A DNA stretch of 64,000 bases, taken from MR-S7 sp000400995 (GTDB lineage Bacteria; Pseudomonadota; Gammaproteobacteria; Burkholderiales; Burkholderiaceae_C). The notes under the pieces are model-generated. The model worked only from the letters and a program-made list of their open reading frames with translations. It had not been told where the DNA came from and ran no database searches. The position numbers and the translations under genes are program-made. Below, piece after piece: positions 16,583-24,335 of the stretch. The DNA lies in the NCBI RefSeq assembly GCF_045291395.1, contig NZ_CP152342.1, positions 4,216,001 through 4,280,000 of the forward strand, given 5' to 3'. Numbering within the stretch: the stretch's first letter is position 1; each line of letters starts with the position of its first letter.

Positions 16583-17523
16583 GCACCATCCCCTTCGAGC
16601 TTCCTGCCAAGTTCGCGGCACAGTTGGCAACGGGAGAGTTGGTGCGGTATGGCGGCATCCTGAAAAGCGCAGGCACTGGGCAGATCATTGCGCACCTCCA
16701 GGAAACCGGGATGGCGCAGTCCATGCTCTCATCCATCGTTTCCGGCGTGCCCACGCCGCTTTCTCTGGTATCCAATGTGATCAACGCCGGCTCGGGCATC
16801 TACACAGCGGTCCAGGTACGCCAGATCGAGGCCCTTATGGAGACGCTGCAAACCTTGCAGGTGGCGACGCTGGGCGTATCCCTGGTGGGTGTGGGCGTCA
16901 GCGTTGCGGGTTTTGTGTACATGCGCAAGCGCTTCAATGCCCTGGACGAGCGACTCGACCAAGTCATCAATGCCATCCATGCTGGATTTGAAAATCAGCG
17001 CAAGGATGATTTACGCGCGCGGATGTCTCGAATCAAGGGACTGATTCGACGCGCAGAGCAGGCCAAGGAGTTCTCCAACCCCCAGTCCGAATACCGAGAG
17101 GTGGCTGCGGCGCTCGCAGATCAGGCCGCCTATTTCGACGGCGAAATCTCTGTCATCCTGTCCGCCAAAGGCCCTATTCCCGCAGACCTGTTCTGGCAGT
17201 TGGCGCAATCACTGATGCTTTGCAATAACGTGCGCATCGATTGCGGAATACGCAGCGATGAACTCAGGCACACCCTGCGCATCGCTGAAGCGGTGGCGTC
17301 GGAATACCAAGGCCTGTTCAATCCGCTGACGCCCATGTCTTTTGATGGCTCCGTCGAGAACGGCCTGAATACTGTCCGAGTGCTTCGGGACATCAGCGAC
17401 TCCGCTGCAAGCAAGCCGTATTTGATCGACTACTTGCGTACCCAAAGAATTACCGGCAAAGAGTATGTCAACGCACTAGAACAAGAGAAGCAGGAACCGC
17501 TCCTCATGCTGAAAACCAGCTAG
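16576..17523 (+). CDS. Hypothetical membrane protein with Gly-rich hydrophobic core and coiled coil
   Basis: A 315-residue protein whose ATG at 16576 follows AAGAAAGG by five bases and overlaps the previous stop. Residues about 40-80 are amphipathic and small-residue rich (SSIVSGVPTPLSLVSNVI). Residues about 95-115 form a glycine-rich membrane-like helix (GVSLVGVGVSVAGFVYM), followed at once by a charged coiled coil (RFNALDERLDQVINAI). The remaining 190 residues look like a soluble helical domain. This layout is compatible with a membrane-active effector, but no family is recognised. Its stop codon TAG is shared with the left end of the IS element. Confidence 0.7.
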   Translation: MLSTIPFELPAKFAAQLATGELVRYGGILKSAGTGQIIAHLQETGMAQSMLSSIVSGVPTPLSLVSNVINAGSGIYTAVQVRQIEALMETLQTLQVATLGVSLVGVGVSVAGFVYMRKRFNALDERLDQVINAIHAGFENQRKDDLRARMSRIKGLIRRAEQAKEFSNPQSEYREVAAALADQAAYFDGEISVILSAKGPIPADLFWQLAQSLMLCNNVRIDCGIRSDELRHTLRIAEAVASEYQGLFNPLTPMSFDGSVENGLNTVRVLRDISDSAASKPYLIDYLRTQRITGKEYVNALEQEKQEPLLMLKTS

Positions 17524-18388
17524 AGCGTGTTATGAACTCACCCCCGTGCCCAAGGCAGGCAACGCCTTTGGCAGCATGAGGATCACGAAGATCAGGAAAT
17601 GCAATCCGGCGAGCACTTCGGGCAATCTTTCATAGTCGCGGCTGAGCCTTCTGAATCGCGCCAGCCAGCCAAAGCTGCGCTCGACCACCCAGCGCCTGGG
17701 CAGCAGCACAAAGCCCTTCTTGGCCTCGGGCAGCTTGACAATTTGCAGATCAATGCCGTGCTCGCTGGCCTGCCGGTTGGGCTCTTCGCCCGTGTAGCCC
17801 TGGTCGGCCCAGGCCAGTCTCACCGTCTCGCCTGTCGCTTCCTGCACCGCCTCGCACAACGGCGCCACTTGCGCTCGCTCCTGTTCATTGGCTGGTGTGA
17901 TATGGACGGCCAGCAAATGCCCCAGCGTATCGACGGCCATGTGCACTTTCGAGCCGTTGCGCCGCTTGTAACCATCGTAGCCAGCACGCGGACCACTCTC
18001 ACAGCTCGATTGCAAGGTGCGTCCATCCAAGACTGCCGCACTGGGCTGGCCCTGGCGTCCTTGCGCCACGCGAATGACCGAGCGAAGGTCGTTGGCCATT
18101 GCCTCAAAGCATCCTGCTTGCAACCAGCGGCGTGTTTGCTGATAGACCGCCTCCCACAGCGGGAAGTCCCCAGGCAGCATGCGCCAGGGCGCACCCGCAC
18201 GGGCCATCCAGCGCAAGGCATTGAACACTTCGCGCAGTTCGTGCTGGCGTTGCGCTGCCTTCTCGTCGATCAGTGCCAGGTACGGCGCCGCGAAGCCCCA
18301 CTCCTCATCCGTGACATCCGTGGGGTACTGCTTGCGCCTTGCCATGTGGCGAATCTACCGCACGCGCTATCAAGTTCATAACACGCTC
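17523..18388. mobile_element. IS5-family insertion sequence, complete
   Basis: An 866-base element bounded by perfect 16-base terminal inverted repeats: GAGCGTGTTATGAACT at 17523-17538 and its complement at 18373-18388. A TA flanks each end (17521-17522 and 18389-18390), the two-base target duplication expected of the IS427-like branch; the rebuilt target is CTAG. One full-length transposase ORF lies on the minus strand. Both ends and the ORF look intact, so it may be active. Confidence 0.9.
17530..18345 (-). CDS. IS5-family transposase
   Basis: A 271-residue DDE transposase. The N-terminal YPTDVTDEEW segment and RWMARAGAPWRMLP are typical of the IS5/IS1031-type DUF4096 region. The catalytic triad is probably Asp107 (AVLDGRT), Asp181 (WADQGYTGEE) and Glu222 (RRWVVERSFGWLARFRR). 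It is unbroken and not split by a programmed frameshift. It occupies almost the whole element between the inverted repeats. Confidence 0.93.
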   Translation of the reverse strand: MARRKQYPTDVTDEEWGFAAPYLALIDEKAAQRQHELREVFNALRWMARAGAPWRMLPGDFPLWEAVYQQTRRWLQAGCFEAMANDLRSVIRVAQGRQGQPSAAVLDGRTLQSSCESGPRAGYDGYKRRNGSKVHMAVDTLGHLLAVHITPANEQERAQVAPLCEAVQEATGETVRLAWADQGYTGEEPNRQASEHGIDLQIVKLPEAKKGFVLLPRRWVVERSFGWLARFRRLSRDYERLPEVLAGLHFLIFVILMLPKALPALGTGVSS

Positions 18389-18429
18389 TAGTCACAGCCC
18401 CTGCGTGGGCGGCGAATTGCTCACAATCA

Positions 18430-18470
18430 AATCGACCTCTAGCGCTTATGTATCAAGCGCAGGCAGCTAT
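18430..18470. repeat. Dispersed repeat, copy at right edge of island
   Basis: Reads AATCGACCTCTAGCGCTTATG then TATCAAGCGCAGGCAGCTAT, in the same orientation as the degraded copy at 14538. The two copies bracket the low-GC island. Otherwise 18389-18497 holds only the repeat and gene ends. Confidence 0.6.
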
Positions 18471-18497
18471 CGATTGGATAGCTGATGCGGGTCTGCT

Positions 18498-20204
18498 TCA
18501 TCCGCGGCGGCGACCGGCGCCCCTGCGGCCCAGGCCTGCCAATGCCGCGGCGGCCAGCGCCGTCAACGCCACTGCGGCCTGCGACAGCCCCGGCACCGGC
18601 ACGGGGCCGGGGGCGACCGTCGTCGGCGTGACCGGCGCGGAGACCGCCGATACCGGCCCCTCGCCGTTGGGGTGCTGCGCCCGCACCGTGAAGGTATACG
18701 GCGTGCCGTTCGCCAGCCCGGTCACCGTGCAGCTGGTGGCAGGCGCCACGGCCGTGCAGCCAGCGCCGCCGGGGCTGGCGGTGACGGCGTAGCCTGCCGG
18801 CGGGTTGCCGCCGGTGCTGGCGGGGGGCGTCCAGCTCACCGTCACCTCGCCGTTGCCCGGCGCGCCGCCCGGCGTGCCTGCCGGGTTGGTGAACCGGACC
18901 AGCGTCGCTGCCGAGGGAACGCCGTCCACCACCACCCGCGCCATGTAGAGCCCCGCCGGCAGACCGCCAAAATTCGCGGTCAATCCCGTATCCGTGAAGC
19001 TGACCGGGCTCAAGACCCGGATGAAACCGTTGACCATGTGCTGCAAATGAAGCTGCGGGGTGCTGGCACCCGTCGCACCCGTGAACCCCGTTCCCGTCAG
19101 GTTCAGCACCCCGGCGCGCTGCAGCAGGGGCAGGGGGTTTACCACCGGCGCAGGCCCGGCGGGCACGTCGGGGGTGTAGCGCTCCACCGAGGCGTAGAAG
19201 CTCGTCCCTGGCAATGAGTGGAATCCCCCCGTCAGCAGCACGTCGCCGTCGGCAAGCAGGTGGGCCGAACCGTTTTCACGCCCCACGCCCATCGACCCGT
19301 CAAGGGTCCACGCACCCGTCGTGTGGTCGTAGATCTCCGCTTCGGGGTGGGCGACTCGCGCAGTATTGGAGCCGCCCACCATCAGCACCTGGCCAGACGG
19401 CAGCACCGTGGCATGGGCCAGCGGCGAACCCATGGCGCCGCTGCGCGGAAAGTTCATCGCCCCTGTGGCAGTCCAGGTGTTGTCCGTGGGGCTGTAGATT
19501 TCAGCGTGCGCCGTGACGCCCGCGCCCGTCCAGCCCCCCGCGAGCAGCGCCCGGCCGTCGGGCAGCAGGTTCAGGCTGGCATAGTGGCGCGGCACCAGCG
19601 GGGGCGCCACGATGCTCCACGTTCCCGTGGCCGGGTTGTAGATTTCCGCCCCAAGCACCTCGCCACTGCCAGAGTATCCCGAGGCCACCAGCACCCGGCC
19701 ATCGCCCAGCAGCACCGCCGCGTGCGCATTACGGGCCTGGGCCATGCTGCCGGTCGCCGCCCACGTGCGGGTCTGCGGGTCGTAGAGCTCGGCCGAAACC
19801 AAGCGGACGCCTCCTCCTCCGATCCCGCCCGCCACCAGCACCTTGCCATCGGGCAGCAGCGTCATCGAAGGCAACGTGCGCACGGCGGTCTGGGTGCCAC
19901 CGGGAAGCCATGCGTCGGCCACCGGGTCGAACAAGCGCGCCTGCGTGCTGCCGTCAGAGCGCACGAGCACCTGCCCGGTGCCCAGCGTAACCGCCTCGGT
20001 CACATTACCCGTCAACCCGCTGGCGGCGATCGGCGCCCAGGCCCCGCCGGCGTAGCGCTCGCCGCCGGCGACGAACCCGCCTGAATTGACCCCGTTGAAA
20101 ACAGCCACCGAGCCATCGTCCAGCAGCACCCCGGCATGCTGCCCACGCGCCGTGGCCATGGGGGTATCGGCAGTCCAGACGCCTGCGGCGCCGGGGGCTG
20201 CCAC
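18498..20204 (-). CDS. Kelch/galactose-oxidase-type repeat protein with FN3 domain and C-terminal sorting tail, 5' frameshifted
   Basis: A 568-codon frame from GTG 20204. It has six or more beta-propeller repeats with the pattern HAxxLLxDGxVLVxGG followed by AEIYxPxTxTW (about 15-330), a fibronectin III domain (about 435-525: EVTVSWTPPAS to YTFTVRAQ) and a C-terminal PVPGLSQ, hydrophobic helix and Arg cluster resembling IPTL-CTERM sorting signals. It should be exported and processed at the surface. This frame has no signal peptide; the matching one lies in another frame at 20245 (MSKIFPCLGLAALL), one base out of phase. So the gene is either inactive, reads a shortened cytosolic form, or contains a sequencing error. 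Confidence 0.75.
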   Translation of the reverse strand: MAAPGAAGVWTADTPMATARGQHAGVLLDDGSVAVFNGVNSGGFVAGGERYAGGAWAPIAASGLTGNVTEAVTLGTGQVLVRSDGSTQARLFDPVADAWLPGGTQTAVRTLPSMTLLPDGKVLVAGGIGGGGVRLVSAELYDPQTRTWAATGSMAQARNAHAAVLLGDGRVLVASGYSGSGEVLGAEIYNPATGTWSIVAPPLVPRHYASLNLLPDGRALLAGGWTGAGVTAHAEIYSPTDNTWTATGAMNFPRSGAMGSPLAHATVLPSGQVLMVGGSNTARVAHPEAEIYDHTTGAWTLDGSMGVGRENGSAHLLADGDVLLTGGFHSLPGTSFYASVERYTPDVPAGPAPVVNPLPLLQRAGVLNLTGTGFTGATGASTPQLHLQHMVNGFIRVLSPVSFTDTGLTANFGGLPAGLYMARVVVDGVPSAATLVRFTNPAGTPGGAPGNGEVTVSWTPPASTGGNPPAGYAVTASPGGAGCTAVAPATSCTVTGLANGTPYTFTVRAQHPNGEGPVSAVSAPVTPTTVAPGPVPVPGLSQAAVALTALAAAALAGLGRRGAGRRRG

Positions 20205-20245
20205 AGCAGGGCCGCCAGGCCCAGGCAGGGGAAGATTTTGGACAT
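20205..20245 (-). other. Out-of-frame signal-peptide start of the kelch gene
   Basis: ATG at 20245 has a strong GGAGG upstream and encodes MSKIFPCLGLAALLW. Restoring one G to give CTG GCT GTG joins it to the frame below as an ordinary signal peptide (LAVAAPGAAG, then VWTADTP). This shows where the original gene began. Confidence 0.65.
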
Positions 20246-20337
20246 GCCTCGCCTCCGAAAAACAGCGAGGCTATCGGCGCTGCGCCACGCTGTCTGTCGC
20301 CCTTTCGGGCGACAAGGCGGCGAACCACCGCGAACGG

Positions 20338-21198
20338 CTACCTGGAGCGCGCCTGCCGGTACAGCCCCTCCACGCGCGGCACGTTCTCCTGCAGCTCGCG
20401 GATCCGGTCCGGCCCCGTGGGGTGGGTGGACAGGAACCCGATGCCGCTGCTGCCCGTGGCCTCGCCCATCTTGCGCCACAGGGTCACGGCGGCCTGCGGG
20501 TCGTAGCCCGCGCGGGCGGCCAGCTCCAGGCCGACGAGGTCGGCCTCGGTCTCGTCGCTGCGGCTGAACTTGAGCGTGAGCAGCTGCGTGCCCAGGTTGG
20601 CCGCCGCGTTGCCCAGGTCGCCCAGGCCCAGCAGCTGCGCGCCCAGCGACAGGCCGATGCTGGTGGCCTGGCTCTTGGCGATGCGCGAGCGCGCGTGCTC
20701 ACGCAGCGCGTGGGCCATCTCGTGGCCCATGACCATGGCGATCTCGTCGTCGGTGAGCTTGAGCTGGTCGAGGATGCCCGTGTAGAACGCGATCTTGCCG
20801 CCGGGCATGCAGAAGGCGTTGATCTGCTTGCTGCCGATCAGGTTCACCTCCCAGCGCCAGGAGCCCGCGCGGCTGTTCCACTGCGCGGCGTACGGGATGA
20901 TGCGCTGCGCGATGGCGCGCAGCTTCACCAGCTGCGGGTGGCCATCGGGCGCCAGCGCGCCCTTGGCCTTGGCCTGCGCCAGCATCTGGCTGTACTGCTG
21001 GGTGGCCGAGGTTTCCAGCTGCTCGGCCGGCACCAGCTTGCGCATGCCCGATGCGCTGCCCACGTCCACCTGCGCGGCGGCGGGGAGCGCGGCCGCGCCG
21101 GCGGCGGCCAGTACGAAGGCGCGGCGCGCGTTCCAGACACCGCCGGCGCAGCAGCGGCAGCCGGACGGACCAGGGAAGTCGATGGCAGGAGGGGTCAT
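20338..21198 (-). CDS. M48-family metalloprotease (periplasmic, BepA/LoiP-like)
   Basis: A 286-residue zinc protease with the catalytic motif HEMAH (159-163) inside VMGHEMAHALREHARSR; the third zinc ligand is probably the Glu of SDETEADLVGLE. The N-terminus holds RRAFVLAAAGAAALPAAAQ, a cleavable signal with a twin Arg. Such proteases degrade misassembled envelope proteins. It lacks the TPR domain of BepA, so it is closer to the LoiP/YcaL type. The kelch gene follows 92 bases downstream on the same strand, with a stem-loop (20295-20314) between them. Confidence 0.9.
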   Translation of the reverse strand: MTPPAIDFPGPSGCRCCAGGVWNARRAFVLAAAGAAALPAAAQVDVGSASGMRKLVPAEQLETSATQQYSQMLAQAKAKGALAPDGHPQLVKLRAIAQRIIPYAAQWNSRAGSWRWEVNLIGSKQINAFCMPGGKIAFYTGILDQLKLTDDEIAMVMGHEMAHALREHARSRIAKSQATSIGLSLGAQLLGLGDLGNAAANLGTQLLTLKFSRSDETEADLVGLELAARAGYDPQAAVTLWRKMGEATGSSGIGFLSTHPTGPDRIRELQENVPRVEGLYRQARSR

Positions 21199-21208
21199 GG
21201 AGCGAAGT

Positions 21209-22090
21209 CTACGATTGCGCGCGCAACTCCGCCCAGATCACCAGCAGCAGGCCTGCCAGCACGCCGCCCAGCCCCCAGAAGGCCATGGCCGAGGGCCGCT
21301 CGCCCACGACCAGGATGGCCAGCGCGAAGGCCGTCACCGGCTCGGCCAGGGCCAGCGTCACGCCGGTGGCGCCGCTGATGTGGCGCAGCGCCGCGCTGAA
21401 CAGCAGATAGGCCAGCCCCGTGGCCGCCAGCCCCAGGTACAGCACCACGCCCCAGGTGGCTGGCGACGGCGCGGGTACCCCGCCGAGCAGCAGCGCCACG
21501 GGCAGCGACAGCAGGCCCGCGCCGCCGAACACCGCGAGGTTCACCACGGCCGGCGCCGCCTGCGCCACCAGGCGCTTGTTCAGCAGCGCATAGCCCGCAT
21601 ACGCCAGCCCGGCCAGCAGGCACAGGGCGATGCCCCCGAGCGGCGCGCGCACGCTGGCGCCCCCGTCCAGCGCCATGGCCGCGCCGCCCGCCACGCCCAG
21701 CAGCGTGCCCAGCCACCACACCGGGGCGGGCCAGCGCCGCTGCGCCACGGTCTGCAGCAGCCCGGCCCAGACCGGCCCGCTGCCGATGGCCAGCGCCGTG
21801 CCCAGCGCCACGCCGCTGGCCTTCACACCCGCGAAGAAGCTCAGGTTGTACGCCGCCACGCACAGCGCGGCCAGCGGCAGCACGCCACCGCGCAGGCCGC
21901 GCCAGCCCCGCGCCCGCAGCGCGGGCCAGGCCAGCACGGCGAAGAACGCGCTGGCCACGCCCAGGCGCAGCGCGCCCACCCAGTAGGGCGACAGCGTGGG
22001 CGGCGCCAGGCTTTGCGCGGTGCCGGTGGTGCCCCAGAGCATGGCGGCGAGCAGCACCATGGCGATGCTGCGCAGGGATGCGGTGTTCAT
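21209..22090 (-). CDS. EamA/DMT-family transporter
   Basis: A 293-residue inner-membrane protein with about ten TM helices in two EamA halves. The first half opens with AMLWGTTGTAQ; the second carries PLGGIALCLLAGLAYAGYALLNKR and ends LVVGERPSAMAFWGLGGVLAG. The family exports metabolites or amino acids. It is 10 bases upstream of the M48 gene on the same strand, so an operon is possible. The substrate is unknown. Confidence 0.9.
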   Translation of the reverse strand: MNTASLRSIAMVLLAAMLWGTTGTAQSLAPPTLSPYWVGALRLGVASAFFAVLAWPALRARGWRGLRGGVLPLAALCVAAYNLSFFAGVKASGVALGTALAIGSGPVWAGLLQTVAQRRWPAPVWWLGTLLGVAGGAAMALDGGASVRAPLGGIALCLLAGLAYAGYALLNKRLVAQAAPAVVNLAVFGGAGLLSLPVALLLGGVPAPSPATWGVVLYLGLAATGLAYLLFSAALRHISGATGVTLALAEPVTAFALAILVVGERPSAMAFWGLGGVLAGLLLVIWAELRAQS

Positions 22091-22160
22091 GCACCCATGG
22101 TGCGCGCGGGCGGCGCCGCGACTGTCGAGCGACGCGCGAAGTGCGGCGCGCTTTTGCTTC

Positions 22161-22219
22161 TCTATCGATAGCTGCTTGCGCTTTCTGGGTAAGCGCTGGA
22201 GGGCTATTTGGCTTGTAAT
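22161..22219. repeat. Dispersed repeat, copy overlapping the araC-type gene end
   Basis: Runs from TCTATCGATAGCTGCTTGCG through TAAGCGCTGGAGGGC to TTTGGCTTGTAAT. The last codons and stop of the regulator at 22204 (LQAK, TAG) are spelled by this repeat on the minus strand. Confidence 0.75.
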
Positions 22220-22878
22220 CCACGCAGCGCCCGTGCACCCGTGCCGCGTTCGCGCCGCAGCGCATAGGCCAGCGCGCTGGCGCTGGCGTAGCCGGTGCGC
22301 AGCGCGGTGGCCTCCAGCGGCAGGCCGCGCGCCAGTGCGGCCGCGGCCACGTCCAGCCGGCGCGCGCGCAGCCAGGCCTGGGGCGTGGCGCCGGTCAGCT
22401 CCGCCAGGCGGGCGTGGAAGCGCGGCGCGCTCAGGTGGAACAGCCGGGCCATGCGCGCGGTGGGCCAGTCCTCGTGCAGCGCGACGTCCACGGCGGCCTG
22501 CAGCGCGGCCAGGTCCAGCCCGCGGCGCGCCAGCACGCGCGGCGCCTGCAGCAGCAGCGCCAGATGCGCGGCCGGATCGCAGGCGTGGCGCGCGCCGGGC
22601 GGCACGGCGAAGCGGCGCACGCGGTCGATCGCCGCCTGGGGCGGCGCGTCGATCACGAAGATGCGCGTGCCCGGCCGCGCCAGGAAGCCGTGCGCCGTGC
22701 CCGCGGGCACCACCAGCCCGCAGGCCGTGTCCACGAACGCGGCGCGGCCCGCCACCTCCAGCTCCATGCGGCCCTCGAGCGCGTAGAGGACCTGGGCGTG
22801 CACGTGCGCGTGCGACTGGTGCTCGCCGGCATAGCGGCGCACCGAGGCGACGGGGTGGGCGAGCGCGGCGCGTGGCAT
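22204..22878 (-). CDS. AraC-family transcriptional regulator
   Basis: A 224-residue regulator with an N-terminal cupin (SHAHVHAQVLYALEGRMELE) and VVPAGTAHGF, typical of ligand-sensing AraC proteins. The C-terminal double HTH (about 130-220) shows ARLFHLSAPRFHARLAELTG and ALRTGYASASALAYALRRE. The ATG at 22878 is 33 bases from the divergent ampG start. The C-terminal tail LQAK and its stop are made of the dispersed repeat, so the original C-terminus may have been altered. The regulon is unknown; the divergent transporter is a candidate. Confidence 0.88.
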   Translation of the reverse strand: MPRAALAHPVASVRRYAGEHQSHAHVHAQVLYALEGRMELEVAGRAAFVDTACGLVVPAGTAHGFLARPGTRIFVIDAPPQAAIDRVRRFAVPPGARHACDPAAHLALLLQAPRVLARRGLDLAALQAAVDVALHEDWPTARMARLFHLSAPRFHARLAELTGATPQAWLRARRLDVAAAALARGLPLEATALRTGYASASALAYALRRERGTGARALRGLQAK

Positions 22879-22911
22879 GGGCGTGATGGTAGCTGCGGAT
22901 AATCCCCGCCC

Positions 22912-24240
22912 ATGCCCGATTCCTCTCCCCTCCCCGCGCGCCGCTCCTGGCGCGAGGCCTGGCTCGTCTACCTGGAGCCCGCCAGCCTGCGCATGCTGGC
23001 GCTGGGCTTTTCCGCCGGCCTGCCGCTGCTGCTGGTGCTGGGCACGCTCTCGTTTCGCCTGCGCGAGGCGGGCATCGACCGCACCACCATCGGCTACCTG
23101 AGCTGGGTGGGCCTGGCGTATGCCTTCAAGTGGGTCTGGGCGCCGCTGGTGGACCGCATGCCGCTGCCGCTGCTCACGCGCGCGCTCGGGCGGCGGCGCG
23201 GCTGGCTGCTGCTGGCGCAGGCGGTGGTGATGGGCGGGCTGGTCGGCATGGCGCTGATCGACCCGCGCGCGCAGTTGGGCACCCTGGTGTGGTGCGCGCT
23301 GCTGGTGGCCTTCGGCTCGGCCACGCAGGACATCGCGCTGGACGCTTTCCGCATCGAATCGGCCGACGCCGACCGCCAGGCCGCGCTGGCCGCCACCTAC
23401 CAGACGGGCTACCGCCTGGCGATGATCTGGGCCGGCGCGGGCGTGCTCTGGGTGGCCGCGCGCGCCGAGGTGCCGGGAGTGGAGGGCTACCAGAGCGGCG
23501 CCTGGCGCGCGGCCTACCTGGCCATGGCCGCGTCGATGCTCGCGGGCATTCTCACCGTGCTGCTCTCGCGCGAACCCGCGCCCCGCCCGCTGCCGCCCAC
23601 GCGCGGCCTGGGCGAGTGGCTGCGCGGCGCGCTGGTGGAGCCGTTCGCCGACTTCATCCGCCGCCACCGCTGGCACGCGGCGCTGATCCTGGGGCTGATC
23701 GCCGTCTACCGCATCAGCGACGTGGTCATGGGCATCATGGCCAACCCGTTCTACGTGGACATGGGCTACACCAAGGACGAGGTGGCCGCCGTGACCAAGG
23801 TCTTCGGCGTGGTGATGACGCTGGCCGGCGCCTTCGTGGGCGGCGTGCTCTCGATGCGCCTGGGCGTGATGCGCGTGCTGATGTTGGGCGCGGTGCTCTC
23901 GGCCCTGAGCAACCTGCTGTTCGCCTGGCTAGGCCAGCGCGGGCACGACGTGACGGGGCTGGTGCTGGTGGTCAGCGCCGACAACCTGGCGGGCGGCATC
24001 GCCTCGGCGGCATTCATCGCCTACCTGTCGAGCCTGACGAACGTGCAGTACTCGGCCACGCAGTACGCGCTGTTCAGCTCGATGATGCTGCTGCTGCCCA
24101 AATGGCTCGCGGGCTTCTCCGGGCAGTTCGTCGATGCGCACGGCTACGCAGCGTTCTTCACCGGCACGGCGCTGCTGGGGCTGCCGGTGCTGGTGCTGGT
24201 GGCACTGGCTTCAAGGGTCAAATCGGCACCTGGCGCTTGA
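22912..24240 (+). CDS. ampG: AmpG-family muropeptide permease (MFS)
   Basis: A 442-residue MFS transporter of about 12 TM helices. AmpG landmarks are LGFSAGLPLLLVLGTLSF near the start, GYLSWVGLAYAFKWVWAPLVDR, and QDIALDAFRIE in the central loop. The family imports anhydro-muropeptides for cell-wall recycling, which feeds beta-lactamase induction where AmpR/AmpC exist; neither is seen here. The last residues (KSAPGA) and stop fall in a copy of the dispersed repeat. It is divergent from an AraC-type gene. Confidence 0.88.
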   Translation: MPDSSPLPARRSWREAWLVYLEPASLRMLALGFSAGLPLLLVLGTLSFRLREAGIDRTTIGYLSWVGLAYAFKWVWAPLVDRMPLPLLTRALGRRRGWLLLAQAVVMGGLVGMALIDPRAQLGTLVWCALLVAFGSATQDIALDAFRIESADADRQAALAATYQTGYRLAMIWAGAGVLWVAARAEVPGVEGYQSGAWRAAYLAMAASMLAGILTVLLSREPAPRPLPPTRGLGEWLRGALVEPFADFIRRHRWHAALILGLIAVYRISDVVMGIMANPFYVDMGYTKDEVAAVTKVFGVVMTLAGAFVGGVLSMRLGVMRVLMLGAVLSALSNLLFAWLGQRGHDVTGLVLVVSADNLAGGIASAAFIAYLSSLTNVQYSATQYALFSSMMLLLPKWLAGFSGQFVDAHGYAAFFTGTALLGLPVLVLVALASRVKSAPGA

Positions 24241-24274
24241 CAGGCAAGCGCAAGCAGCTATTAATTCAGAAGCG
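24218..24274. repeat. Dispersed repeat, copy ending ampG
   Basis: AAATCGGCACCTGGCGCTTG, then ACAGGCAAGCGCAAGCAGC and TATTAATTCAGAAGC. The TGA of ampG (24238-24240) lies in the repeat's GCGCTTGA. Confidence 0.75.
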
Positions 24275-24275
24275 G

Positions 24276-24291
24276 TTTACCAAAACTTTAC
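24276..24291. promoter_or_regulatory. Tandem TTTAC response-regulator box before two-component operon
   Basis: TTTAC at 24276 and again at 24287 are spaced exactly 11 bases apart, one helical turn, with a weaker TTCAA at 24298. OmpR-family regulators bind such direct repeats. It lies 45-60 bases before the regulator gene, suggesting autoregulation. This is inference. Confidence 0.45.
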
Positions 24292-24335
24292 AGACACTTC
24301 AACGTACCGAGATACCCAACCCGCAGGATTCCCCC

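Noticed and set aside
17599..18381. A 260-codon plus-strand frame within the insertion sequence
   Set aside because: Antisense to the intact transposase; no independent motifs.
20295..20314. Perfect 8-base hairpin (TGTCGCCC/GGGCGACA) between the M48 and kelch genes
   Set aside because: It lacks a U-tract on the transcribed strand, so I do not call it a terminator; it may be a weak stabilising structure.
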